Shown here piece by piece: positions 5,267 through 10,859 of a DNA stretch of 14,954 nt. Below the pieces are notes generated by a model, which was not told where the DNA came from, made no database searches, and worked only from the letters and a program-made list of their open reading frames with translations. Each line of letters opens with the position of its first letter. The first letter of the stretch is position 1. The position numbers were made by a program, and so were the translations under genes. The stretch lies in the NCBI GenBank assembly GCA_022798155.1, contig JAAWLY010000036.1, forward strand, positions 1 through 14,954. The letters are read 5' to 3'. Source of the DNA: Lawsonibacter sp. GTDB lineage: Bacteria; Bacillota; Clostridia; Oscillospirales; Oscillospiraceae.

Positions 5267-6568
5267 TCAGCCTTCCGGATCGATCAGCTCCCCCAGAAGG
5301 CAGTCCCTCTCCACGGCGGCAACCTGTACCTGACGCAGCTGGTTGTGGAGGTTTTCCTCGCTCCGGACCCCCACCTTACAGTACTGACGGGTGTGGCCCC
5401 ACCACAGGCCGTCCCGCTCCTCCTCGAAGAGAACGGTCACCCTGTCCCACTGTTTCAGATAGCTGTGCTCCATTCGGGCGGCAGCCTCTGCGGCCGCCCG
5501 GGCCCGCTCCTCCTTGATGGCGTTGGGCACCTGGTCAGGCATCGCGGCTGCCGGAGTGCCGGGGCGGCGGGAGTAGGGGAAGATGTGCATGGAGGCAAAG
5601 GCGCACTGCCGGATGAAGTCCAGGGACTGGTCAAATTCCTCCTCCGTCTCTCCGGGGAAGCCCACGATCATGTCGGTGGTGATGGCGGGGAGGGGCTTTT
5701 GGAAATATTTCCAAATCAGCCCCACGCTCTCCATAAACCGGGTGGTGTTGTACTTCCGGTTCATCCGTTTCAGGGTGGCGTCGCAGCCCGACTGCATGGA
5801 CAGGTGGAAATGGGGGCAGAGATTTTCTAATTTTGCCGCCCGCTGGCAGAACTCCTCAGTGATGGTCCGGGGCTCCAGGGAGCCCAGCCGGATCCGGCAG
5901 TCCGGTGCGGCGGCGCAGATGGCCTCCACCAGGTCGATAAGGGAGGTGCCGTCCCGGAGATCGCACCCCCAGGAGGAAATCTCAATGCCGGTGAGCACCA
6001 GCTCCTGATAGCCCTCCGCCGCCAGCTTGGCCGCCTGGGCGGCGGCGTCGGCCAGGGGCAGGGAGCGGATGGGCCCCCGGGCGTAGGGGATGATGCAGTA
6101 GGTGCAGAAGTTGACGCACCCGTCCTCCACCTTCAGCATGGCCCGGGTTCTCCCCTCCAGTCCTCCAGCGGGGAGAGACTCAAAGGCCCGCCGCTTCATC
6201 ACGTCGTCCAGGGCGGTGACCGGTTGGCGCTCTATATAGGCGTTCTCCACCAGTTCCACAAAGCCCTTCCGCTCCCCGGTGCCCGCCACCAGGTCTACGG
6301 GCAGGCCGTTCATGTCGCCGGGATGGGTCTGGGGGTAGCACCCGCACAGGGCGATTATCGCCTCCGGCGCCCGCTTCCGGGCCTGGCGCACCGCCTGCCG
6401 GGATTTCTTGTCGCTCACCGCCGTGACGGTGCAGGAGTTGACAATGTACACGTCCGCCTCCCCCTCGAAGGGGACCAGGGCGTGGCCCCGGGCGGTAAAA
6501 AGCTGCTCCAGAGCCTGGGTCTCGTACTGGTTTACCTTGCAGCCCAGGGTGTAGAATGCAACCCTCAT
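5267..6568 (-). CDS. mtaB: tRNA (t6A37-C2)-methylthiotransferase MtaB
   Basis: MtaB is a radical SAM enzyme that converts t6A to ms2t6A at position 37 of ANN-decoding tRNAs, improving decoding. The 433-residue protein has the MTTase N-terminal domain opening MRVAFYTLGCKVNQYE. Its cluster cysteines are C10, C46 and the CGC at 75-77 (most likely C77). The radical SAM motif CVNFCTYC places C151, C155 and C158. A later LTGIEISSWG segment and the HLSMQSG motif are typical of the family, and a TRAM-like C-terminal region (KQWDRVTVLFEEERDGLWWGHTRQY) closes it. The GIEISSWG wording fits MtaB better than MiaB. Start ATG overlaps the cupin stop codon as ATGA, so it is translationally coupled to the upstream gene. 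Confidence 0.93.
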   Translation of the reverse strand: MRVAFYTLGCKVNQYETQALEQLFTARGHALVPFEGEADVYIVNSCTVTAVSDKKSRQAVRQARKRAPEAIIALCGCYPQTHPGDMNGLPVDLVAGTGERKGFVELVENAYIERQPVTALDDVMKRRAFESLPAGGLEGRTRAMLKVEDGCVNFCTYCIIPYARGPIRSLPLADAAAQAAKLAAEGYQELVLTGIEISSWGCDLRDGTSLIDLVEAICAAAPDCRIRLGSLEPRTITEEFCQRAAKLENLCPHFHLSMQSGCDATLKRMNRKYNTTRFMESVGLIWKYFQKPLPAITTDMIVGFPGETEEEFDQSLDFIRQCAFASMHIFPYSRRPGTPAAAMPDQVPNAIKEERARAAAEAAARMEHSYLKQWDRVTVLFEEERDGLWWGHTRQYCKVGVRSEENLHNQLRQVQVAAVERDCLLGELIDPEG

Positions 6569-6900
6569 ACCCCGTGCTCCGGGACCACGGCGAAGAAGGT
6601 CAGGTCCTCCTCGCTGTCGTTGATGAGGCTGTGCGCATGGCCTTTGGGGCAGTAGTGGACCGACCCGGCGGACAGGGGCTCGTACTCCCCGTCATACAGC
6701 ACCTTGCCTGTACCAGAGATGATGCAGATTACCTCACTGCTGGTGTCGTGGGTGTGCAGGCCGATGGTGCAGCCGGGAGCCAGAAAGCCCTTCATGATCT
6801 TGTTATCCCCGTCCACGTGCATATGGGACACCACCTGCCCCTCGCCCCCCCGCATGTGGGGGATGACAGTCTCGGGTATCTGCTCAAAGTTGATTAACAC
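6565..6900 (-). CDS. Single-domain cupin protein
   Basis: The 111-residue protein is a minimal cupin beta barrel. Motif 1 is visible as GLHTHDTSSEVICIISG with metal ligands H49, H51 and E56. Motif 2 is PKGHAHSLIN with H88 or H90. The metal and substrate cannot be told, and small cupins may be isomerases, dioxygenases, sugar-binding proteins or sensors. Start is GTG at 6900, supported by AGGAGG (6914-6909) 8 bases upstream. The gene ends in a 4-base overlap (ATGA) with mtaB, so the two are co-expressed. A palindromic repeat element separates it from the DUF2716-like gene upstream. A functional link to tRNA modification is not evident. Confidence 0.85.
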   Translation of the reverse strand: MLINFEQIPETVIPHMRGGEGQVVSHMHVDGDNKIMKGFLAPGCTIGLHTHDTSSEVICIISGTGKVLYDGEYEPLSAGSVHYCPKGHAHSLINDSEEDLTFFAVVPEHGV

Positions 6901-6925
6901 TTGTGTTTCCTCCTCGTTTACGATC

Positions 6926-7002
6926 TGTAGGGGCGGGTATTACCCGCCCGCTCTAACAAATTGCGCCCCAAGCACTGCGGGCGGATAACATCCGCCCCTG
7001 CA
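6926..7002. repeat. REP/MITE-like 77-bp palindromic intergenic repeat
   Basis: Two GC-rich hairpins face each other: GGGCGGG-TATTA-CCCGCCC near 6932-6949, and GGGCGG-ATAACAT-CCGCCC near 6979-6997. The outer ends TGTAGGGGCGG and CCGCCCCTGCA are 11-bp terminal inverted repeats with one mismatch. GATC lies next to both ends (6922-6925 and 7004-7007), which may be a short target duplication. It starts right after the DUF2716-like stop codon. Elements of this look (GGGGCGG... CCGCCCC with AT cores) are, from memory, dispersed in Oscillospiraceae genomes. It may act as a transcript-stabilising or attenuating structure between the two genes. Confidence 0.75.
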
Positions 7003-7005
7003 TGA

Positions 7006-7521
7006 TCACACCCTTTTGACCGGAAAGCCTAACTCCTCCAGCGTCGGTGACAGCGCGTCAAGAAGCGGGTCTCCAAAAATCCAGATTTCCCGCCGCCAGG
7101 GGTGGCCCAGCCAGCCCCATTTCAGGTCTCGCTGGACAAAAAAGTAGTAGTCGCCATCGGGGTAGAAGTCGGGAAACCAGGCGTCGTAGCCCCCGCCCAT
7201 ATAGCGCTCGTCCTCCACCCAATGGCTGTGCTCGGTGATGGGCAGGCGGGGGTCGTAGCGGAAGTAGCTGTGATGCCAGTCCAGGGCGTAGATCCAGTTG
7301 TCCTCCCCCAGGCATTGAGAGAAGGCCTCGGGGACCTGCGCGAACAGCCGGTCGATCTGATCCTCCGAGGCGCAGGCCAGGTCCAGAACGAGATAGGGCT
7401 CCGAGAGCTGGAAAGGCAGGACCCCGCTCCGGACACTGGGCTGAAAATGCAGCTCCGTATAGATGCGCTCCCAGATTTGTTTGCTCTCCTCTTCATCCAG
7501 AATCGAATAAAAAGTGTCCAT
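7006..7521 (-). CDS. DUF2716-like protein of unknown function
   Basis: The 171-residue soluble protein starts MDTFYSILDEEESKQIWERIY and ends in the tryptophan- and aromatic-rich block PDGDYYFFVQRDLKWGWLGHPWRREIWIFGDPLL. That block matches my recollection of the DUF2716 family, whose members are uncharacterised. There is no signal peptide, membrane helix or recognised catalytic motif. Many acidic and aromatic residues suggest a compact cytoplasmic fold. ATG 7521 is chosen because it lies 4 bases after the AAA ATPase stop (7526) with GGAGGAGAAAGAGG just upstream inside that gene, so translation is probably coupled. A longer frame extending into the ATPase coding region lacks support. The neighbour suggests it is a partner or client of the ATPase, which is inference. 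Confidence 0.75.
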   Translation of the reverse strand: MDTFYSILDEEESKQIWERIYTELHFQPSVRSGVLPFQLSEPYLVLDLACASEDQIDRLFAQVPEAFSQCLGEDNWIYALDWHHSYFRYDPRLPITEHSHWVEDERYMGGGYDAWFPDFYPDGDYYFFVQRDLKWGWLGHPWRREIWIFGDPLLDALSPTLEELGFPVKRV

Positions 7522-7525
7522 GCCG

Positions 7526-8947
7526 TTAAACCTCTTTCTCCTCCAAATCTTCCGGCCACAGCTCCATGAGCTGCTCCTTGGTGGGGGCCTCCAGCTGGGA
7601 GACCCGATCCGCCTGGCGGGCCACCGCCTGCTCAAAGAGGTTGCGCACGTCCCGGGCGTTGCCGAAGTTCTCGTCCCGCTCCTCGTACAGCGCCTGAAGG
7701 TCCTTCTCCATGAACTTCTCCCCCCCTTCCGAGAGGGTGTAGCCGTTCTTTTTGCACATGGAGCGGAAAATCTCCATCAGCTGTTTTCCGTCGTAGTCCT
7801 CGAAGAAGAAATATTTGTTGAACCGGGACTCCAAACCGGGGTTGGCGTGGATAAACTGTTCCATCCGGTCGGTGTAGCCGGCCACGATGACGATCAGGTC
7901 CTTCCGGTGGTCCTCCATGTTCTTCAGGATGACCTCGATGGCCTCGTGGCCGAAGTCGTTGGCGTTGTCGGCGTTGACCAGGGCGTAGGCCTCGTCGATG
8001 AACAACACCCCGCCGATAGCCTTCTGTACCGCCTCCTGGGTCTTCAAGGCGGTCTGCCCCACAAAACCGGCCACCAGGCCGGAGCGGTCCACCTCCACCA
8101 GCTGGCCCTGGGACAGCACCCCCACGGCGTGGTAGATTTTGGCCAGCAGCCGGGCTACCGTGGTCTTGCCGGTGCCCGGGTTGCCCATGAACACCAGGTG
8201 CAGCGACATAGGGGGCACGGGCAGGCCGGCCTCCTCCCGGAGCTTGCGCACCTTCACCAGGTTGATCAGGCTCTTCACGTCCTTCTTCACCCTGTCCAGG
8301 CCGCACAGCTCATCCAGCTGCTCCAGCAGCTGCTCCAGAGTGGGCTCGGGCTCCTGGGGTCTGTCCTCCTCTTTGGGGGCCGCCTCCTTCTTGACAGCTG
8401 GAGCGGCGGTCTGGCCGGGCCTTGGGGCGGTAAACTGGTCTGCCCGGAGGCTGGGCCGGTCAGAGTGCAGGCCGTCCTTGTCGCACAGCTCCAGCAGGAT
8501 ATCGTTGCAGGAGTTGACAAAGCCCGCCTCGCTTTCGCTGACCACCCCATCTACCGCGGCGAAGAGGAGCAGAAGCAGGGTGAGCTGGTCGGCAAACCGC
8601 CGGGCCAGGGTAGTGCTCCTCATCCGGTCATACTGCCGCAGGTCCTGGAAGAAAGCGGGGGGCTGGAACAGGTCAAAGTTGGCCACGCCAGAGGCCACCT
8701 CCCAGTACAGGGCGGAGGGGGCCTGGCTGCCGTTGGAGTAGATGGCGTTGTAGAACTCCACATGCCGGGGGGTGATGGAGCTGGCGCTGTCCGCCTGCCA
8801 CACCCCAAAGGCATATTGGCGGATATAGCCATCCACCTGTCGGCTGAAGGCCATGCGCAGGGCGGGGTCCGGAATCAACCTGCGGAAAGCGGTTACCACT
8901 TCATTATACTGTTTGTGGACTTCGGCTGCGGTTATAACAGCGCTCAC
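7526..8947 (-). CDS. AAA+ ATPase of the CbxX/CfqX (SpoVK-like) type with TerB-like N-terminal region
   Basis: The C-terminal half is a complete AAA+ module. With GTG 8947 as residue 1, Walker A GNPGTGKTT is at 255-263, Walker B LFIDEA at 315-320 (D318, E319), sensor 1 near IVIVAGY, the arginine finger in NPGLESRF (R375), and sensor 2 in GNARDVRN (R432). This matches CbxX/SpoVK ATPases, which remodel protein complexes as hexamers. The N-terminal part contains LLLLLFAAVDGVVSESEAGFV (about 124-144), which resembles the acidic metal-binding turn of TerB-like domains, followed by a Pro/Ala/Glu-rich linker to about 205. GTG 8947 is preferred over ATG 8965 because AGAGGTG (8962-8956) is 8 bases upstream and the ATG would have only a dozen leader bases. 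It heads a minus-strand operon with the DUF2716-like gene. Confidence 0.88.
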   Translation of the reverse strand: MSAVITAAEVHKQYNEVVTAFRRLIPDPALRMAFSRQVDGYIRQYAFGVWQADSASSITPRHVEFYNAIYSNGSQAPSALYWEVASGVANFDLFQPPAFFQDLRQYDRMRSTTLARRFADQLTLLLLLFAAVDGVVSESEAGFVNSCNDILLELCDKDGLHSDRPSLRADQFTAPRPGQTAAPAVKKEAAPKEEDRPQEPEPTLEQLLEQLDELCGLDRVKKDVKSLINLVKVRKLREEAGLPVPPMSLHLVFMGNPGTGKTTVARLLAKIYHAVGVLSQGQLVEVDRSGLVAGFVGQTALKTQEAVQKAIGGVLFIDEAYALVNADNANDFGHEAIEVILKNMEDHRKDLIVIVAGYTDRMEQFIHANPGLESRFNKYFFFEDYDGKQLMEIFRSMCKKNGYTLSEGGEKFMEKDLQALYEERDENFGNARDVRNLFEQAVARQADRVSQLEAPTKEQLMELWPEDLEEKEV

Positions 8948-8983
8948 AGGGCGTACACCTCTCATAGTTTAGTCTCGGTCATC

Positions 8984-9020
8984 ATTATAGTAAAAAGTGA
9001 GGTCCCGGTCAAGTCGGGAC
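8984..9020 (-). promoter_or_regulatory. Promoter of the AAA operon with a dyad over the -35
   Basis: On the minus strand, TTGACC (9012-9007) and TATAAT (8989-8984) are 17 bases apart, giving a start near 8977 and a leader of about 30 bases to GTG 8947. The perfect inverted repeat GTCCCG (9002-9007) / CGGGAC (9015-9020) with a 7-base centre covers the -35, so it may be an operator. Confidence 0.75.
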
Positions 9021-9070
9021 GGGTGATTAACATAAAATTGTGAATTATTTGTTATTTTGCCGTTTCACCG

Positions 9071-9099
9071 TTGACGAGAGAAGAAAATGCTTGTAAAAT
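9071..9099 (+). promoter_or_regulatory. Promoter of the zinc-ribbon membrane protein gene
   Basis: TTGACG (9071-9076) and TAAAAT (9094-9099) are separated by 17 bases, predicting a start near 9106. It is divergent from the AAA operon promoter, about 60 bases away. Confidence 0.7.
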
Positions 9100-9138
9100 A
9101 GAAGCTGTCTTTAGGAATGTACATTTGGAGGAAATATC

Positions 9139-10179
9139 ATGGCTGAACGACAGACATCTGATCCCCGCCGGAGCGATGAACGCCGCCAGGCGCCCCGGGA
9201 CGATACCCAGCGCCGCCAGGCGCCCCGGGACGATACTCAGCGCCGCCAGGCGCTCCGGGACGATACCCAGCGCCGCCAGGCGCCCCGGGACGATACCCAG
9301 CGCCGCCAGGCGCCCCGGGACGGCACCCAGCGCCGCCAGGCGCCCTCCCGGCGCAACGACGTGATCCGCTGCGAGAACTGCGGCGAGGATTATTCCATCA
9401 CCTACAAGCGCTGCCCCTTCTGCGACGAGCGCCCCGGCCGGGGCGGTGTCTCCGGAAAGCGGGTGGCCAACACCCGGGGGGGCGGCTACGGGCGGCCCGC
9501 CTCCGCGCTGAAAGTCGCCATCTGGATCATCTCTTTTCTCGTGATCCTGTGCGCGGCGCTCATCGTCATCCGGTTTATCGGCGCGCCTCTGTTTGGCGCG
9601 AAAACGCCCGGTTCCAGCAGCTCCAGCAGCCAGAACGGCGGCGTCTCCTCCTCCCAGCAGTCCAATTCCAGCGCCAGCGGCAACACGTCTGCGCCCCCGG
9701 CCTCCAGCGTGGAGTCGGTGGTGCTGGATACCCTGGATGTCACGCTGGACAACGGCGCCACCCGCCAGCTGACGGCCAGCCTGCTCCCTGCCGGCGCGGA
9801 GGGGAGCATTACCTGGACCAGCAGCGACCCCAGTGTGGCCACTGTGGACGCCAACGGCCTGGTGACCAACGTGAACGCTGGGAGCGCCCAGGCACAGGCT
9901 ACCATTACCGCCTCCTGCGGCGCGTTCTCCGCCCAGTGTACGGTGACCTGTGCCCCCCAAGCCGCTGGAAATACCTCTGTCAGCGGCCGCCAGGGTACCA
10001 TCGTGGCGGATGGAGGCCTGAATATCCGCTCCGGCCCCGGACGGGAACACAGCGTGGTCGCCAGCGCCGCCAATGGCGCCACGGTTACAATCCTGGGGGA
10101 GGAGAACGGCTGGTACCAGGTCCGTTACAACGGCAGCAGCACCGGGTATGTCTCAAAGGATTTCGTCTCCGTCGGATAA
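9139..10179 (+). CDS. Membrane protein: basic tandem repeat, zinc ribbon, TM helix, BIG2-like and SH3b domains
   Basis: This 346-residue protein has an unusual modular layout. Residues 15-64 are five copies of the decapeptide RRQAPRDDTQ with small changes, plus a partial sixth. A zinc ribbon follows with C78-x2-C81 and C92-x2-C95. A single transmembrane helix spans about 123-149 (ALKVAIWIISFLVILCAALIVIRFI), with the basic side inside. A Ser-rich linker (about 158-190) leads to a BIG2-like domain at about 193-272 with ITWTSSDPSVATVDANGLVTNVNAG, and then an SH3b domain at about 282-346 (GGLNIRSGPG... WYQVRYNG.. GYVSKDFV). The external part probably binds cell wall or polysaccharide. The cytoplasmic part may bind nucleic acid or protein. 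Start is supported by GGAGG 7 bases upstream. The role is inferred, perhaps envelope sensing; close relatives lacking the repeat would be expected. Confidence 0.88.
   Translation: MAERQTSDPRRSDERRQAPRDDTQRRQAPRDDTQRRQALRDDTQRRQAPRDDTQRRQAPRDGTQRRQAPSRRNDVIRCENCGEDYSITYKRCPFCDERPGRGGVSGKRVANTRGGGYGRPASALKVAIWIISFLVILCAALIVIRFIGAPLFGAKTPGSSSSSSQNGGVSSSQQSNSSASGNTSAPPASSVESVVLDTLDVTLDNGATRQLTASLLPAGAEGSITWTSSDPSVATVDANGLVTNVNAGSAQAQATITASCGAFSAQCTVTCAPQAAGNTSVSGRQGTIVADGGLNIRSGPGREHSVVASAANGATVTILGEENGWYQVRYNGSSTGYVSKDFVSVG
9181..9344 (+). repeat. In-frame 30-bp tandem repeat, five full copies plus a partial
   Basis: Units start at 9181, 9211, 9241, 9271, 9301 and (partial) 9331. The unit begins CGCCGCCAGG and ends GATACCCAG or close variants. 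Unit 2 has a C-to-T change, unit 3 changes Ala to Leu-type coding in RRQALRDDTQ, and unit 5 changes Asp to Gly. Because 30 is a multiple of 3, copy gain or loss would keep the frame of the membrane protein. Confidence 0.95.
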
Positions 10180-10180
10180 C

Positions 10181-10216
10181 AAAAGCCCGCTTCCTGAGAT
10201 GGAAGCGGGCTTTTTT
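10181..10216 (+). terminator. Terminator of the zinc-ribbon membrane protein gene
   Basis: AAAAGCCCGCTTCC (10181-10194) and GGAAGCGGGCTTTT (10201-10214) form a 14-bp perfect stem with a 6-base loop and a T-run. It begins right after the stop codon. Confidence 0.93.
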
Positions 10217-10246
10217 GTGCCTGATTTTGGGCGCACTGTCCCCTCA

Positions 10247-10275
10247 TTTCCAATAAATGTATGGAAACGTACAAT
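10247..10275 (+). promoter_or_regulatory. Candidate promoter with dyad for the tail-like gene
   Basis: TTTCCA (10247-10252) and TACAAT (10270-10275) have 17-base spacing. The -35 is weak (4 of 6). TTTCCA and TGGAAA (10262-10267) form an inverted repeat with a 9-base centre over the spacer, so an activator or repressor may act here. Confidence 0.4.
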
Positions 10276-10316
10276 TTTTCCCCGAACCCCGTCAAGGGTG
10301 AAAGGAGGCATGATAC

Positions 10317-10802
10317 ATGCCAAGCAATCAAACACCCAACTATCAACTTTCCCAGTGGGAGAAGTCGGACAAGGTTCTGATGGACGATTTCAACGCCGAC
10401 AACGCAAAAATCGACGCCGCGATCAAGGCCGAAGCCGACGCCAGAAGTGCTCAGGTGTCGGTGCTGAACGCCGCGCTGAACAAATGCGGCAACTGCCAAA
10501 TCTGGACCACCAGCTATGCGGGAAACGACCTCTACGGCGCAAGCAACCCCTGCACCCTCACCTTCCCCGGCAAGCCGCTGGTGGTCTTTATTGGCGAATG
10601 CGGCGCGGGTTATAACAACACTGGCATATTTGCCTGTATCCTGCAAGGCCAGACCACAACTTTCGCTCAGAGTCATTTTATTGCAGGACTTACCCTCACC
10701 TGGGGAGAAAATTCCCTGAGCTGGTCCAACCATGAGAGTGCGGTCAGTCAGCTGAACAGCGCGTCCCGCACTTACACAGTGGTCGCCCTGATGGAGGCCT
10801 GA
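10317..10802 (+). CDS. Phage tail-like orphan protein
   Basis: The 161-residue protein starts MPSNQTPNYQLSQWEKSDKVLMDDFNADNAKIDAAIKAEADARSAQ. From memory this N-terminus is common in short tail-fibre or baseplate-associated proteins of Firmicute phages (NY.LNQWE.D.VL..DFNADNAKID). A helical stretch up to about residue 55 could be a trimeric coiled coil. The second half, from about residue 60, is beta-rich with TTSYAGNDLYGASNPCTLTFPGKPLVVFIGE and ends LTWGENSLSWSNHESAVSQLNSASRTYTVVALMEA, resembling a receptor-binding or fibre-tip domain. No other phage gene is in the window, so this is an orphan: a domesticated remnant or a surface protein that shares the module. AAAGGAGG lies 8 bases before ATG 10317. 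No signal peptide is present. Confidence 0.75.
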   Translation: MPSNQTPNYQLSQWEKSDKVLMDDFNADNAKIDAAIKAEADARSAQVSVLNAALNKCGNCQIWTTSYAGNDLYGASNPCTLTFPGKPLVVFIGECGAGYNNTGIFACILQGQTTTFAQSHFIAGLTLTWGENSLSWSNHESAVSQLNSASRTYTVVALMEA

Positions 10803-10812
10803 CGCAAAAAGG

Positions 10813-10848
10813 GGACCCCGGGCTTCCGCCCGGGGTCCTTCTATGTTT
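10813..10848. terminator. Bidirectional terminator between convergent genes
   Basis: GGACCCCGGGC (10813-10823) and GCCCGGGGTCC (10828-10838) give an 11-bp perfect stem with loop TTCC. TTCTATGTTT follows on plus, and in the minus direction CCTTTTT follows the stem, so it serves both the tail-like gene and the SLH-protein gene. Confidence 0.88.
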
Positions 10849-10859
10849 GGGGCTTAGGA

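Noticed and set aside
7514..9043. 509-codon plus-strand ORF
   Set aside because: It is the complement of the AAA ATPase gene, whose Walker motifs are unmistakable; the antisense product is Gln/His/Leu-rich without a fold signature.
9181..9344. CRISPR array
   Set aside because: The 30-bp units are directly adjacent with no unique spacers, and they continue an ORF as a decapeptide repeat.
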